64,000 nt of DNA from an uncultured Bacteroidales bacterium (lineage in GTDB: Bacteria; Bacteroidota; Bacteroidia; Bacteroidales; P3): the NCBI GenBank assembly GCA_947168665.1, contig CAMVMX010000005.1, forward strand, positions 84,692-148,691, in the 5' to 3' direction. Both the position numbers and the translations under genes were made by a program. Of the stretch, positions 27,128 to 36,283 are shown in pieces; within the stretch, counting starts at the first letter, position 1; the number at the start of each line of letters is the position of its first letter. The notes under the pieces were generated by a model, which had not been told where the DNA came from, did no database searches, and saw nothing but the letters and a program-made list of their open reading frames with translations.

Positions 27128-28516
27128 ATGAAGAAGACCATCTTTTCAGCCTTTTTGTTCGCCGCCCTCTGCGGCGCAGCGGCGGCCCAGTCTGCCCGCC
27201 TTCCGGAGTCGGACCCTGTCGTCCTGAACCGTATCGACCAGTGGCAGGACCTCAAATTCGGCTTCATGATGCACTGGGGCATTTATGCCCAATGGGGCGT
27301 TGTCGAGTCGTGGAGCATCTGCTCCGAGCCGTGGATTGACCGCAAGGGTATGCCCTACGATGAGTATAAGCGGCGTTACCAGGATTTGAACAAAACATTC
27401 AACCCCACTCAGTTCAATCCCGCCTCCATCGCCGATGCCGCCAAACGCGCCGGCATGAGGTACATGGTCTTTACCACCAAGCATCACGACGGATTCTGCA
27501 TGTTCCGCAGTGCCGAGAGCGACTATGGCGTGGCGGGTGCCGACTGCCCTTACAGCCGTAACCCCCAGCCCGACATTACTCTCGACCTCGTCAATGCTTT
27601 CCGTGCCGCCGGTCTTTGGACGGGTCTCTATTTCTCCAAGCCCGACTGGCACCATCGCGACTATTGGGCCCCCGAATGGGCCACCCCCGACCGCAATGTC
27701 AACTATTCCATCGCCGACCATCCTGACCGCTGGGAGAATTTCAAACGTTTTACCCACAACCAGATTCGCGAACTCACCCATAATTATGGCGACATCGACA
27801 TCCTCTGGCTCGACGGTGGCTGGATCAGGCCCGAATGGAGCATCAACGACGAGTCGCGCCCCTGGCTGGGCTGCAGCCAGCGCGTGCAGGACATCGACAT
27901 GGATGCCCTCGCCTCCATAGCCCGCAGCGACAATCCCGACCTCATCATCGTCGACCGCTCCGTGGGTGGCCGTTACGAGAATTACCGCACCCCCGAGAAG
28001 CAGGTGCCGGACACTTTGCTCCCCTACCCGTGGGAAACCTGCATGACCATGGGCGACAGCTGGTCCTACGTTCCCTCCGACCATTATAAAAGCACCACCC
28101 AGCTCGTCCACATGTTAGCCGACGTTGTGGCCAAAGGTGGCAATCTTCTCCTCAACGTAGGCCCCGACGCGCAGGGCAACCTCCCGCCCCAGGCCCTCGA
28201 GCGGATGGAGCAGATAGGCGCCTGGCTCGATGCCAACGGGCGGGCCATCTATGCCACCCGTCCCCTCAGCCCCTATAGTGCTGGCGATGTACGCTTCACG
28301 CAAAGCAAAGACGGCAAGCACCGCTTTGCCATCCTGCTGCTCGACCAACCTGCCTCCACCGCCACCTTCACCGTTCCCTTCCGCGTCAAGAAAGCCCGCC
28401 TTGTGGCCCCCGTCAAGCGGAGCCGTGTCGACTGCCAGCCCGCCTCCGATGGCGGCACCCGCATCACCGTCACCCTCCCCGCGCCACAGGCCCATGCCCT
28501 TGCCGTTGAGTTCTGA
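27128..28516 (+). CDS. Alpha-L-fucosidase (GH29)
   Basis: 462 aa. Seen: signal peptide (1-21, ending AAAQ), GH29 hallmark motifs FGFMMHWGIYAQWG, YMVFTTKHHDGFCMF, GLYFSKPDWHH, and the catalytic nucleophile Asp229 in IDILWLDGGW; C-terminal beta-sandwich domain after ~345 (NLLLNVGPDAQGNLPPQALERM...). Role: hydrolyses terminal alpha-L-fucose from glycans in the periplasm or at the surface. No SusC/SusD partner is adjacent, so it is not part of a visible polysaccharide utilisation locus. Its acid/base residue is not assigned. Confidence 0.96.
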   Translation: MKKTIFSAFLFAALCGAAAAQSARLPESDPVVLNRIDQWQDLKFGFMMHWGIYAQWGVVESWSICSEPWIDRKGMPYDEYKRRYQDLNKTFNPTQFNPASIADAAKRAGMRYMVFTTKHHDGFCMFRSAESDYGVAGADCPYSRNPQPDITLDLVNAFRAAGLWTGLYFSKPDWHHRDYWAPEWATPDRNVNYSIADHPDRWENFKRFTHNQIRELTHNYGDIDILWLDGGWIRPEWSINDESRPWLGCSQRVQDIDMDALASIARSDNPDLIIVDRSVGGRYENYRTPEKQVPDTLLPYPWETCMTMGDSWSYVPSDHYKSTTQLVHMLADVVAKGGNLLLNVGPDAQGNLPPQALERMEQIGAWLDANGRAIYATRPLSPYSAGDVRFTQSKDGKHRFAILLLDQPASTATFTVPFRVKKARLVAPVKRSRVDCQPASDGGTRITVTLPAPQAHALAVEF

Positions 28517-28714
28517 CCCTCCAACCCCGGGATTCCCGCCTGCCGGCATGCCTCCGGCTCATCCCCCCACAGAGTGAATCTGCAGCAAGGGTATGTGGGC
28601 GGACAAATATATAATTGTGAAAATGTTGAACGCCCCGTGGCCCACCCTCCGAGTTGTCAGGCATTCTGTGCTGTCATGCACCAGCACTCAGCCTCACTCG
28701 CCAATGGGCCGCAA

Positions 28715-29254
28715 TCAAGATTCGTAGAACAACTTTTTTACAAAAAGCACCATTGCCAGTATTCCAGCCAGGGCTCCCGCCGCTGCCCAGCCGCCCGCGC
28801 CATGGGGGTGCGCTGCTACATAATGACTCCACCTGCCCTGCCAATCCTGCACATCCACGCGGTAGGCCCTAATCCGCAGCAGCTTGTCATCATTCTCAGA
28901 CATGTGCCGCATCAGCCTGTCGTAATCATCATCCGTTATCCACACCCTCACACTGTCGAAGGCCTCCTTGGGCAACAAGTCACACACAGCAAAGTCGGCA
29001 TAAAACTCTGCCGGCACTCCATACATCTCCATATATCCGTATGCCAGCCCCAGCAGCATCCCCGACCCCGGAAACACTTCCCCTTTGCCAGTCTGCTCAA
29101 AACGGCCCACCTGCGTTGCCAATGCCTTCAGCTCCCCAGGCTGCCGGGGAAAGAAAAACAACAGCATACACACCGCCGCCACCACAACCAGCAGCAACAC
29201 CATCCACCATCTTCTCACTCCGCCCTTCGTCTCCACACTGTTGTCACTATTCAT
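28715..29254 (-). CDS. Hypothetical two-helix membrane protein
   Basis: 179 aa. Seen: N-terminal membrane helix (about 16-36, WWMVLLLVVVAAVCMLLFFF), a soluble central region of ~110 residues (LATQVGRFEQTGKGEVFPGSG..., VWITDDDYDRLMRHMSENDDKLLRIRAYRVDV), a second helix near the C-terminus (GGWAAAGALAGILAMVLFV). I do not recognise the family. Its start overlaps the radical SAM stop (ATGA), so the two are translationally coupled and may act together. Confidence 0.75.
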   Translation of the reverse strand: MNSDNSVETKGGVRRWWMVLLLVVVAAVCMLLFFFPRQPGELKALATQVGRFEQTGKGEVFPGSGMLLGLAYGYMEMYGVPAEFYADFAVCDLLPKEAFDSVRVWITDDDYDRLMRHMSENDDKLLRIRAYRVDVQDWQGRWSHYVAAHPHGAGGWAAAGALAGILAMVLFVKKLFYES

Positions 29255-31146
29255 CTTCTTGTCTTTTTGTTCGTTTTATGCGTCCTCGATCCTTGCAAGC
29301 CGGGAAACCAACTTCGCACCGGCCTGTCAAGCCCCAGCCCGTTCATATAGTTATACGTCGCCGTGCGCAGGCCGCGCCCCACCTCCTCAATGTCATAGTC
29401 AAACTGCGGGCCACCCGCCGCCGGTTCCCAGTCCACCTCGTTGTTGCAGAACGCATTCGGCTCCATGTCCGGCCGCCGGGCTCCGTAGCGCTCCGGGTTC
29501 TGTCCTGAAGGGCTGTGGCACGTCATGGCATAGCGGTGCCAGAAAGCACTCTGCACAATCCCCTCGTCAAACATGCGGCGCACCGTGTCCAATGCGCTGA
29601 GCGTTTCCTGCAGCGTCTCGGTCGGGAAACCGTACATCAGGTAAGTGTGCACCATGATGCCCGCGTCGCGGAAATGGCGGCACGCCTCCACCGTCTGCTC
29701 AATCGTCACCCCCTTGTCCATCAACTGCAACAGGCGGTCCGACGCCACCTCCAGTCCCCCGCTCACGGCCACACATCCCGCCCTTGCCAGCTTGCTGCAC
29801 AGCTCAGCCGTATAAGCCTTCTCAAACCGGATATTGCCCCAAAAAGTCATCGTCAGTCCGCGGCGCAACAGCTCGTCGCACACCTCGCCCAGCAGCCTTG
29901 GCGGCAGAGCTTCGTCCACAAAATGAAAGCCGCTGCATCCCGTCTGCGCCGCCACACGCTCCATCGTGTCCACCACCCGCACAGCCGACGGGGCCGCAAA
30001 GCGTCCTATATAATCCAGTGACGTGTCGCAGAATGCACACCGGTGCCAATAGCATCCGTGAGCCATCATCAGTTTGTTCCAGCGCCCGTCGCTCCACAGG
30101 CGGTGCATCGGGTTGGTCATATCGGCGGTGGACAGATACAGCCGCAATGGCAGCCCGCCGAAATCGGGGTCGCCGTTCTCCACCGTCTCGCCGCTGTTCG
30201 GCAGCTCCCACTCCACCGTCCCGTCGGTGCGCCGCCATAGCGTCCGCACCAGCCCGCTTTCCGGGCATTTCCCCTCCAGCCATTCGGCCATGCGCCGCAG
30301 AGGCAGCTCGCCGTCGTCAAAGGTGATGAAATCGCAATAGTCAAACACGCGGCTGTCGCGCAGCCGCCGCCACTCCGTGTTCACAAATCCGCCGCCGATG
30401 CCCACGACGGGCCTTCCGCCGGAACTTCCTGCGGGAGGGAGAGCCGCGCGCCCTCCCTCCTCCGCCCTCCGGCGGCTCATGACCAGTGCGCCGCAGCGCA
30501 GTGCCGCATACAGGCAGCCGGGGAACGGTACCGAGAAACAAACCACATCGGGCCGCTCGCGCTCCAGATGGGCGTTGAGCAGGTCGGCCATCAGCTCGTC
30601 CACCGCCGACGGCGGGGCGGACAAGGCCTCCCGCAACTCGTCAAAATCAGGGGCGAAGGAAGCCAGCTGCTCGGCATAATTCACAAGCCCGAAATGGGGA
30701 TCCACCCCTTTGCGCACGGCGTCCGCCACCTCCTCGACAAACAGGGTGGCCAAATACCGTGCGCGGTCCGTAATGCCCGCGTTGCCGAAAGCCCACTCCA
30801 CATCCTCCGCCTGTCTCATTCTCCGCCCTTGGGGCAACAGGCTCCCGTTTGCGATGCGCCACGCCAGCGTGTCGTCCTCCCCGCGCAGAAAACGCATTAC
30901 CGGCTCCACCACCCCGGCGGCCTGCAGCAGCACTCCCGCCATGCGGCCGCCGCCCTGCCCGTCAGCGGCCCATCGGGCGGCCCGGCGCAGCCAGTCGGCA
31001 CGCATCATCCTGTCCACCAGCTCTATGCCTAAGTCGGCCTGTGCCACCATGTGTCCGCACCCCTCCAAATAGCCTTTCAGCACCGCCGTGGCGGGATAGG
31101 GCGTGTTGAGCTGGGTGAGCGGTGGGGTTATCAACAAATATTTCAT
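29251..31146 (-). CDS. Radical SAM protein with N-terminal B12-binding-like region
   Basis: 631 aa from the ATG at 31146 (a TTG four codons earlier is less likely). Seen: N-terminal TPPLTQLNTPYPATAVLKGYLE like the B12-binding radical SAM group; a [4Fe-4S]-cluster motif HGCYWHRCAFCDTSLDY with Cys at about 365, 370 and 373, i.e. CX4CX2C rather than the usual CX3CX2C; downstream AdoMet-domain stretches (CSGFHFVDEALPP, GCVAVSGGLEVASDRLLQLMDKG, MVHTYLMYGFPTETLQETL). Similar Bacteroidetes proteins are annotated only as B12-binding radical SAM proteins. Substrate unknown. Confidence 0.88.
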   Translation of the reverse strand: MKYLLITPPLTQLNTPYPATAVLKGYLEGCGHMVAQADLGIELVDRMMRADWLRRAARWAADGQGGGRMAGVLLQAAGVVEPVMRFLRGEDDTLAWRIANGSLLPQGRRMRQAEDVEWAFGNAGITDRARYLATLFVEEVADAVRKGVDPHFGLVNYAEQLASFAPDFDELREALSAPPSAVDELMADLLNAHLERERPDVVCFSVPFPGCLYAALRCGALVMSRRRAEEGGRAALPPAGSSGGRPVVGIGGGFVNTEWRRLRDSRVFDYCDFITFDDGELPLRRMAEWLEGKCPESGLVRTLWRRTDGTVEWELPNSGETVENGDPDFGGLPLRLYLSTADMTNPMHRLWSDGRWNKLMMAHGCYWHRCAFCDTSLDYIGRFAAPSAVRVVDTMERVAAQTGCSGFHFVDEALPPRLLGEVCDELLRRGLTMTFWGNIRFEKAYTAELCSKLARAGCVAVSGGLEVASDRLLQLMDKGVTIEQTVEACRHFRDAGIMVHTYLMYGFPTETLQETLSALDTVRRMFDEGIVQSAFWHRYAMTCHSPSGQNPERYGARRPDMEPNAFCNNEVDWEPAAGGPQFDYDIEEVGRGLRTATYNYMNGLGLDRPVRSWFPGLQGSRTHKTNKKTRR

Positions 31147-31188
31147 ACCGTATTGCAACGCAAAAAAGAACCTTCATCCAACAAAACG

Positions 31189-31218
31189 TTGAAGAATAAA
31201 AAATATTGTGTATCTTTG
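31189..31218 (+). promoter_or_regulatory. Promoter of the TPR gene
   Basis: -33 TTG at 31189-31191, 19-nt spacer, -7 box TATCTTTG at 31211-31218. Confidence 0.75.
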
Positions 31219-31273
31219 CAGCGTCAACACAACAGCAACACCCGGCACCCCCAGCCCATAAACACTTGTCATA

Positions 31274-32056
31274 ATGAAACAAATCATCCTTGCACTCATC
31301 GGTTTAGGCCTTGGCTTGAACCTTGCCGCCCAATCATTTTCCGATTCGTTCTACGATGCCCTGAACAGCGACAACCTGCCCCAGCAGCGGCGCATCCTGG
31401 CCGAATGGACGGCGGCCACCCCCGACGACATCGACCTCTACATAGCCCGCTTCAACCACTACATCAACTACTCCATGACGCTGGCCGAGAGCTCCGCCGC
31501 AGCCAGCGCACTGGCCGACAGCGGCCTGGCCGTGATTGACCGCGCCATCGGCCTCTTCCCCGACCGGCTGGACCTCCGTTTCGGCAAAATCTACTTCCTC
31601 GGGCAGACCATGCAGTGGCAGCCTTTCGCCGACGAGATACTCTCCACCCTCGACCGCTCCGGGGCCATCGGCCACCGATGGCAGTTCCCCAACTTCGACA
31701 ATGAGGGGGAGGTCCTCATCGTCGAAGGCGTGCAGGACTATCTCTACACCCTTTTCGACGCAGTCCAGAATGCCGGGCAGGACGGCAGCACCGACATCGT
31801 GCCCAACATCAGGCGCATCGCCCACCGCGCCGCACAGCTTTTCCCCAGCGAGCCCTCGTTCCTCTCGGCGCTGGCCTACACCTACATCCACGACGGCGAC
31901 CTGCCGACCGCCTTGCGCCACCTGAACCGCGCCGAGCAGCTGGCGCCTACCGACCGTGCCGTGCTGCAACAGCTGGTGGACGTCCACACCCGCATGAAAA
32001 ACAAGAAAATGGCCGCTCAATACCGCGCCCGTCTGGACGAGCTGCAACGCCCTTAG
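31274..32056 (+). CDS. Secreted TPR-containing protein
   Basis: 260 aa. Seen: signal peptide (1-20, ending NLAAQ) and helical repeats; the C-terminal pair (SFLSALAYTYIHDGDLPTALRHLNRAEQLAPTDRAVLQQLVDVHTRMKNKKMAAQYR) is a clear TPR. The central part (IGHRWQFPNFDNEGEVLIVEGVQDYLYTLFD) is shared with uncharacterised Bacteroidetes proteins. Function unknown; single gene with its own promoter, divergent from the radical SAM gene. Confidence 0.8.
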   Translation: MKQIILALIGLGLGLNLAAQSFSDSFYDALNSDNLPQQRRILAEWTAATPDDIDLYIARFNHYINYSMTLAESSAAASALADSGLAVIDRAIGLFPDRLDLRFGKIYFLGQTMQWQPFADEILSTLDRSGAIGHRWQFPNFDNEGEVLIVEGVQDYLYTLFDAVQNAGQDGSTDIVPNIRRIAHRAAQLFPSEPSFLSALAYTYIHDGDLPTALRHLNRAEQLAPTDRAVLQQLVDVHTRMKNKKMAAQYRARLDELQRP

Positions 32057-32239
32057 TCCAATCCTTAGCCGTCATTTTTACGCCATTTAATCGTCATTTC
32101 GTCTGTCAGTATGCGTAAAAAATGAAAACGCAGTGTCGTGCGTATGGGGCGGAAGGAGCGAATGGAGGGCGGCGCAGCCCGGCTGCAACCGGGCAGCGGC
32201 ACCGCGCGGACGGCGGGCGGGCGCCGCGGGGTGCGCGGG

Positions 32240-32273
32240 AAAAAGAAAAGCCCCGCCAACAGGTGGCGGGGCT
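32240..32273 (-). terminator. Terminator of the ferredoxin gene
   Basis: Perfect 9-bp stem (AGCCCCGCC / GGCGGGGCT) with a 7-nt loop; on the minus strand followed by TTTTCTTTTT. Lies 23 bp after the ferredoxin stop. Confidence 0.9.
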
Positions 32274-32296
32274 AAATTGTAACATCATTGAAGCGA

Positions 32297-32464
32297 TTAG
32301 CCTTCGACGATAGCACCGGTGGGGCAAGCGCCAGCGCAGGTGCCACAGCTAACGCAAGCGTCAGCGTCGATTTTGTAGATGTCGCCCTCGGAGATTGCTC
32401 CGACGGGGCACTGGTCGATGCAAGTACCGCAAGCAACGCAGATGTCAGTGATTTTGTAAGCCAT
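32297..32464 (-). CDS. 2[4Fe-4S] ferredoxin
   Basis: 55 aa, shorter than usual ORF-length cut-offs and easily missed. Seen: two CX2CX2CX3CP clusters (CVACGTCIDQCPVGAI and CVSCGTCAGACPTGAI) separated by an 18-residue linker; starts MAYKITDIC. This is the classic clostridial/Bacteroidales bacterial-type ferredoxin, a cytosolic low-potential electron carrier. Own promoter and strong terminator, so an independent, probably well expressed transcript. Confidence 0.97.
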   Translation of the reverse strand: MAYKITDICVACGTCIDQCPVGAISEGDIYKIDADACVSCGTCAGACPTGAIVEG

Positions 32465-32496
32465 TTTTATCTATTTTTAGGGTTAATAACGTGGTG

Positions 32497-32504
32497 CAAA
32501 GGTA
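32497..32504 (-). promoter_or_regulatory. -7 box TACCTTTG of the ferredoxin gene
   Basis: TAnnTTTG match on the minus strand, 32 nt before the start codon. Confidence 0.7.
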
Positions 32505-32639
32505 CAACTTTTTTCGAATATGGTGAGTGTTTTTTTTGTTGACAGGGGCAGGAGGGATGCTTGGAGCTTGATTGTCTGATTGGTGCGGGGGAATAAAAAC
32601 ATCGGCCGCCCTGTGGTTGGCGTGGCCGCAAGGGGTGCG

Positions 32640-33569
32640 CTACAGCCGTTTTTGGGCAGTTTTCCTGCTTATGAGGTAGGCGAGGGCGAGGGGTATGGCC
32701 GTCAGCAAGGCGACGATTATAGACAGTATGCCAAGGCCTGCCAGTACGGACAATATGTGCTGTGACAATTCTGAGGCATACACGCCGATCACTATCGCCA
32801 CAACAATGATGTAGAGGGCGAGGGCAGTCCACACCAGGATGCAGACTGCGAGCCGCCAGCTTGTTCCCCAAAAGTTGTAGCCAAACAGTTGCCGGTAGCA
32901 GATGTAGTAGTATAGTGGTATGAGGAATACGGTTATCCATTTGCTGGCGATTTCGGTGAAGGAGATGAGCAGCATCAGGGTGCTCATGAAGAGCTGTATG
33001 AAGATGTTTTCGGGAAGGGTGAGGTGCGGATTGCGCGGGGCGAAGCGGAAGACTATGTAGGTGGGTACTATCATCAGCATGGTTTGTATCATCATGGTCC
33101 ATCCGGGGTTGTCGGCCATCCAGGTGTAGGCGGTGTGGAACAGGGTGTTGTATTTGTCTTTGGGGTCGCCATCCAGATTGATGGCGACGGCAATGGCGTC
33201 CTGGCCGATGAGATGCATGACGACGACGTAGATGAGGCCTACGATGAAGAGCATGTTGACGGGTTTGTAGCAGATTTGCCTATGTCCGCCGATGTAGTCG
33301 CTGATGAGGTGGCCTGGTCGCCATAGGAGCTGCAGGAGTGTGGAGGGCAGGGAGCGGGAGTCCATGCCCCAAACATCGAGGATGCTTTTGCCCACCCATT
33401 TCCATGTGATGCGGCCGTCGCCGGCCTGTTGCGAGCATACGGGGCAGTAGTTGCCTGTGTACTCGTGGCCGCAGTTGGCGCAGCGGTGTCCGCTCAGTTC
33501 TCTGTCGGGATAGGTTGGCGGGTGGCTGAACGAGGCGGCGAGGTGTTTCAGGCTTTTTTTTGCTCCCAT
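32640..33569 (-). CDS. DUF3667 membrane protein with zinc ribbon
   Basis: 309 aa from the ATG at 33569, 8 nt after the preceding stop; the frame is open upstream but would overlap the preceding gene and is low-complexity there. Seen: N-terminal zinc-ribbon CANCG...CPVC (HRCANCGHEYTGNYCPVCSQQAG, about 26-45), the DUF3667 signature RITWKWVGKSILDVWGMDSRSL and RPGHLISDYIGGHRQICYKPVNMLFI, then 4-5 membrane helices. Family function unknown. Last of a three-gene unit after a porin and a nucleoside-recognition-like permease. Confidence 0.88.
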   Translation of the reverse strand: MGAKKSLKHLAASFSHPPTYPDRELSGHRCANCGHEYTGNYCPVCSQQAGDGRITWKWVGKSILDVWGMDSRSLPSTLLQLLWRPGHLISDYIGGHRQICYKPVNMLFIVGLIYVVVMHLIGQDAIAVAINLDGDPKDKYNTLFHTAYTWMADNPGWTMMIQTMLMIVPTYIVFRFAPRNPHLTLPENIFIQLFMSTLMLLISFTEIASKWITVFLIPLYYYICYRQLFGYNFWGTSWRLAVCILVWTALALYIIVVAIVIGVYASELSQHILSVLAGLGILSIIVALLTAIPLALAYLISRKTAQKRL

Positions 33570-33577
33570 ACGGTGTT

Positions 33578-34813
33578 TTAGATGAGGCTGAGCAGCACCC
33601 AGAGCCAGTGGGCTGCGATGCCGGCGCAAAGGCCGCCGATGGTGTGGGCTCCGATGGCTTTGCCAATCAGTTTGCGGTAGCCGAGGGTGTCGAGCATGGC
33701 GGTGTGGGTGGAGAGGTATCCGCTCCAGCACATGCCCATGGCGGTGAAGACGGCGATGGCGTTGTTGTCGATGATGCCTTCGGAGATGAAGCGTGGCACA
33801 AGGCCGAGGGCGGCGCCCACGGCGCCGAGGGCGGTGATGGGGAAGGATACGAGGGCACCGTTTTGGAAGCCGAAGAGCCAGTAGAAGACGACGTTGATTT
33901 TGTCGGCCAGCCAGGTGATGACGGGTACGCCTTCGTAGGCGGCGCCGGTGTACTGGTGGGTGGCGGCGTCGGGGCCGAAGGTGAGCATCATGACGAGGGT
34001 GGAGATGCAGAGCACGCCGGGGATGATGGCGAAGCCGATGCTTACGCCGTCTTTGCCGCCGTCGAGGAGGGAGTTGAGGAACCGCTGGAAGACGGAGCCT
34101 TCGCTCTTGAAGGAGATTTGCTGCTCGTCGCCGGAGTATTCGGCCACGGGGGTGTCGAGCTCGGGATAGGAGCGGAGGGTGAACCGCTGCATGAGACGGG
34201 TGGAGACGATGCTGCCGATGATGGCGCCGACGATGCCCACGAGGGCGCCTTTGCCGAAGCCGAGGCCGGTCATGAAGGCCAGCACCATGAGGCCCATGCC
34301 GAAGGCGGTGCCGAAGTTGGTGAGGGATACGAGCTGGTATTTCTTGAAGTATTGGGAGAAGTTTTTGTCCTGGGCCAGGGAGATGATGGCGGGGTTGTCG
34401 GAGAGGAAGGTGAGGATGGCACCGAGGGCGGCGACGCCGGGCAGGTTGTAGAGGGGTTTCATGAGGGGGCGCAGGATGTTCTCCAGCAGGCGGACTACGC
34501 CGAATTCGACCAGCAGTTTGCCGATGGCGCCCATGAGGACGCAGATGGCCATGATGTAGAACACGGTTTCAAGCAGCAGGTGGTAGGCGGTCTGCATGAA
34601 GGTGTTGAGCATGTGGGGGAGGGTCATCTTGTAGGCCATGAACCAGAAGAAGGCTATGAAGATGATGAGGAAGATGATGGCCTCGATGGAGCGTTTGCTG
34701 GTGAACTTGAGGGGGCTGCCGATTTTGAAACGGCGCTCGATGCTGCGGAAGGCAGACTCGGCCCAGCGGGCATAGCCCGTGGTTTTGTTTTTTCGGTGGT
34801 TGTGTATTTCCAT
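33578..34813 (-). CDS. Nucleoside-recognition (Gate) domain membrane protein
   Basis: 411 aa from the ATG at 34813 (a TTG 15 nt upstream is possible). Seen: about 9 membrane helices; Gate-type features ILTFLSDNPAIISLAQD, SLTNFGTAFGMGLMVLAFMTGLGFGKG, and a C-terminal GMCWSGYLSTHTAMLDTLGYRKLIGKAIGAHTIGGL. Resembles the CD0519/CD1768 group of nucleoside-recognition proteins; substrate untested. Sits between the porin and the DUF3667 gene with gaps of 43 and 8 nt. Confidence 0.82.
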   Translation of the reverse strand: MEIHNHRKNKTTGYARWAESAFRSIERRFKIGSPLKFTSKRSIEAIIFLIIFIAFFWFMAYKMTLPHMLNTFMQTAYHLLLETVFYIMAICVLMGAIGKLLVEFGVVRLLENILRPLMKPLYNLPGVAALGAILTFLSDNPAIISLAQDKNFSQYFKKYQLVSLTNFGTAFGMGLMVLAFMTGLGFGKGALVGIVGAIIGSIVSTRLMQRFTLRSYPELDTPVAEYSGDEQQISFKSEGSVFQRFLNSLLDGGKDGVSIGFAIIPGVLCISTLVMMLTFGPDAATHQYTGAAYEGVPVITWLADKINVVFYWLFGFQNGALVSFPITALGAVGAALGLVPRFISEGIIDNNAIAVFTAMGMCWSGYLSTHTAMLDTLGYRKLIGKAIGAHTIGGLCAGIAAHWLWVLLSLI

Positions 34814-34856
34814 AATGAGGGGCGCCAAAATGCCGCCGGTTTAAGTTATAGGGTTT

Positions 34857-36005
34857 CTACTGTTGGTTTTCTTGCATGATGCGGGCCATGCGCTGTTTGA
34901 GCATGCGGTAGATTTCCATGCTCCAGGTGATGCCGATGTTGGCGCGGAGGGAGTTGGTGACGACATCGGGGCTGGCGGTGCGGCGGTTGGCCACAAAGGC
35001 GTGGAGCCGGAAGTCGGGGCAGACTTTGGGGTGGTATTCCATGCCGAGGCCATAGGTGAGGTGGCTGTTGCCGGTCTGGCAGAAGATGTCGTAGTAGCCG
35101 AGGTCGATGTTGGTGCCGATGCCGAAGCCGGGGAGTGCGTTGTCGGAGTGGTTCTGCTCGTAGGCCCCTTTGACGAAGATGTTCCACTCTTTGTTGAAAT
35201 AGACGTTGGCGCAGCTGACGACGGCGAAGTTGTTGCCCCAGTCCTCAAGGCCGTTGGCGTGGTGGATGAGGTCGAGGTAGATGTCCCAGTTGTCGTATTC
35301 CAGTTCGTGGCCGATGGCGATGTAGTTCATGAATTTGCGGTCGGGACGTTGGAACATGTTGACGGAGTGGAGGAGTTTGAGGTGGCCCACTTTGCCGCTG
35401 TAGAAGAGGTTGTATGACATGAGGCCGCTTTTCCATTCGTTGCCGAGGCCGTAGCCAAGGTTGGCGCCATAGTGGACGTAGGGGGAGTTGGCCACCTGGA
35501 AGAGGAGCATGTGGTTGGCGTCGTCGGTTTTATAGGCGGCGGCGACAGCGGGCTGGAAGCAATAGAAGTTGTCCCAGTAGTTGGTGCTGAAGAGGACATT
35601 GATGGGGGGGGCGTCGTATTCGAAGCCACCGACGGCGAGAGCGTCTTTACCGAAACGGAGCATCCAGTTGGAGGAGGGGGTGTAGTTGACATAGAGGAAG
35701 TCGGTGTTGTCGAAGAGGCTGACGCTGCCCGGCGAGGCAATGATGCGCTGGCGGAAGAAGTAGGAGAACTTTTCGCCAAGAGGGCCGCCGATGACGAAGT
35801 TGAAGTAGCGGCCGTGGAAGCCGTAGGGGTTTTCGACTTCGAAGTCGCGGCTGTTGGTGGTGTGGTAGTAGTCGAAGTCGGCGCGTGCCTCAAGTTTTAT
35901 CTGGGTGAAGATGGGCGTGAAGTCGACCTGGGCCTGTGCCATGGGGGTAATTGCGAGCACAGAGAGCAGTGCAAACAGGCGTAATGTTTTTTGTTTCAGA
36001 GTCAT
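34857..36005 (-). CDS. Porin-like outer-membrane beta-barrel protein
   Basis: 382 aa from the ATG at 36005. Seen: signal peptide (about 1-26, ending MAQAQ), phosphate-selective-porin-like strands (FGRYF-type FHGRYFNFVIGGPLGEKFSYFFRQRI, DFLYVNYTPSSNWMLRFGKDAL, GMEYHPKVCPDFRLHAFVANRR, LRANIGITWSMEIYR). Probable outer-membrane channel. First gene of the unit; the permease that follows could handle the same solute, which is inference. Confidence 0.85.
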   Translation of the reverse strand: MTLKQKTLRLFALLSVLAITPMAQAQVDFTPIFTQIKLEARADFDYYHTTNSRDFEVENPYGFHGRYFNFVIGGPLGEKFSYFFRQRIIASPGSVSLFDNTDFLYVNYTPSSNWMLRFGKDALAVGGFEYDAPPINVLFSTNYWDNFYCFQPAVAAAYKTDDANHMLLFQVANSPYVHYGANLGYGLGNEWKSGLMSYNLFYSGKVGHLKLLHSVNMFQRPDRKFMNYIAIGHELEYDNWDIYLDLIHHANGLEDWGNNFAVVSCANVYFNKEWNIFVKGAYEQNHSDNALPGFGIGTNIDLGYYDIFCQTGNSHLTYGLGMEYHPKVCPDFRLHAFVANRRTASPDVVTNSLRANIGITWSMEIYRMLKQRMARIMQENQQ

Positions 36006-36035
36006 ATATAAATCTTTTTTATGTAGTGATTGTTG

Positions 36036-36043
36036 CAAAAATA
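36036..36043 (-). promoter_or_regulatory. -7 box TATTTTTG of the porin unit
   Basis: TAnnTTTG match, 30 nt before the start codon. Confidence 0.65.
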
Positions 36044-36283
36044 CGAAATTATATTGATAAAGCGTTTTTTGAAATGGATTTTTTCGGCACAGGCGTGGAC
36101 AGCAGGGCGGATGGGGGTGTGCGGAACGGGCTGCCTTTGCGACTGATAGGGGTGAGGGGAGAAAAAAAAAGTGGTGTAGGCGGGCGATTAGGGCAATAAA
36201 GCGGGGTGGACTGCGTTAAAGCGTCAATGCAAAACAGCAAGAAACAAGAATAGTAGTAGTAACAGTCCATCAAAAGCACGTTT

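Noticed and set aside
27128..28516. Polysaccharide utilisation locus around the fucosidase
   Set aside because: No SusC/SusD-type genes or regulators are adjacent; the GH2 enzyme is 20 kb away.
33570..33731. Upstream extension of the DUF3667 frame
   Set aside because: It overlaps the preceding permease gene and is His/Arg/Pro-rich with no family similarity.
33578..36005. Complete uptake system for nucleosides
   Set aside because: The permease belongs to a family with a 'nucleoside recognition' name but no proven substrate; the porin gives no specificity clue, so the pathway claim was dropped.
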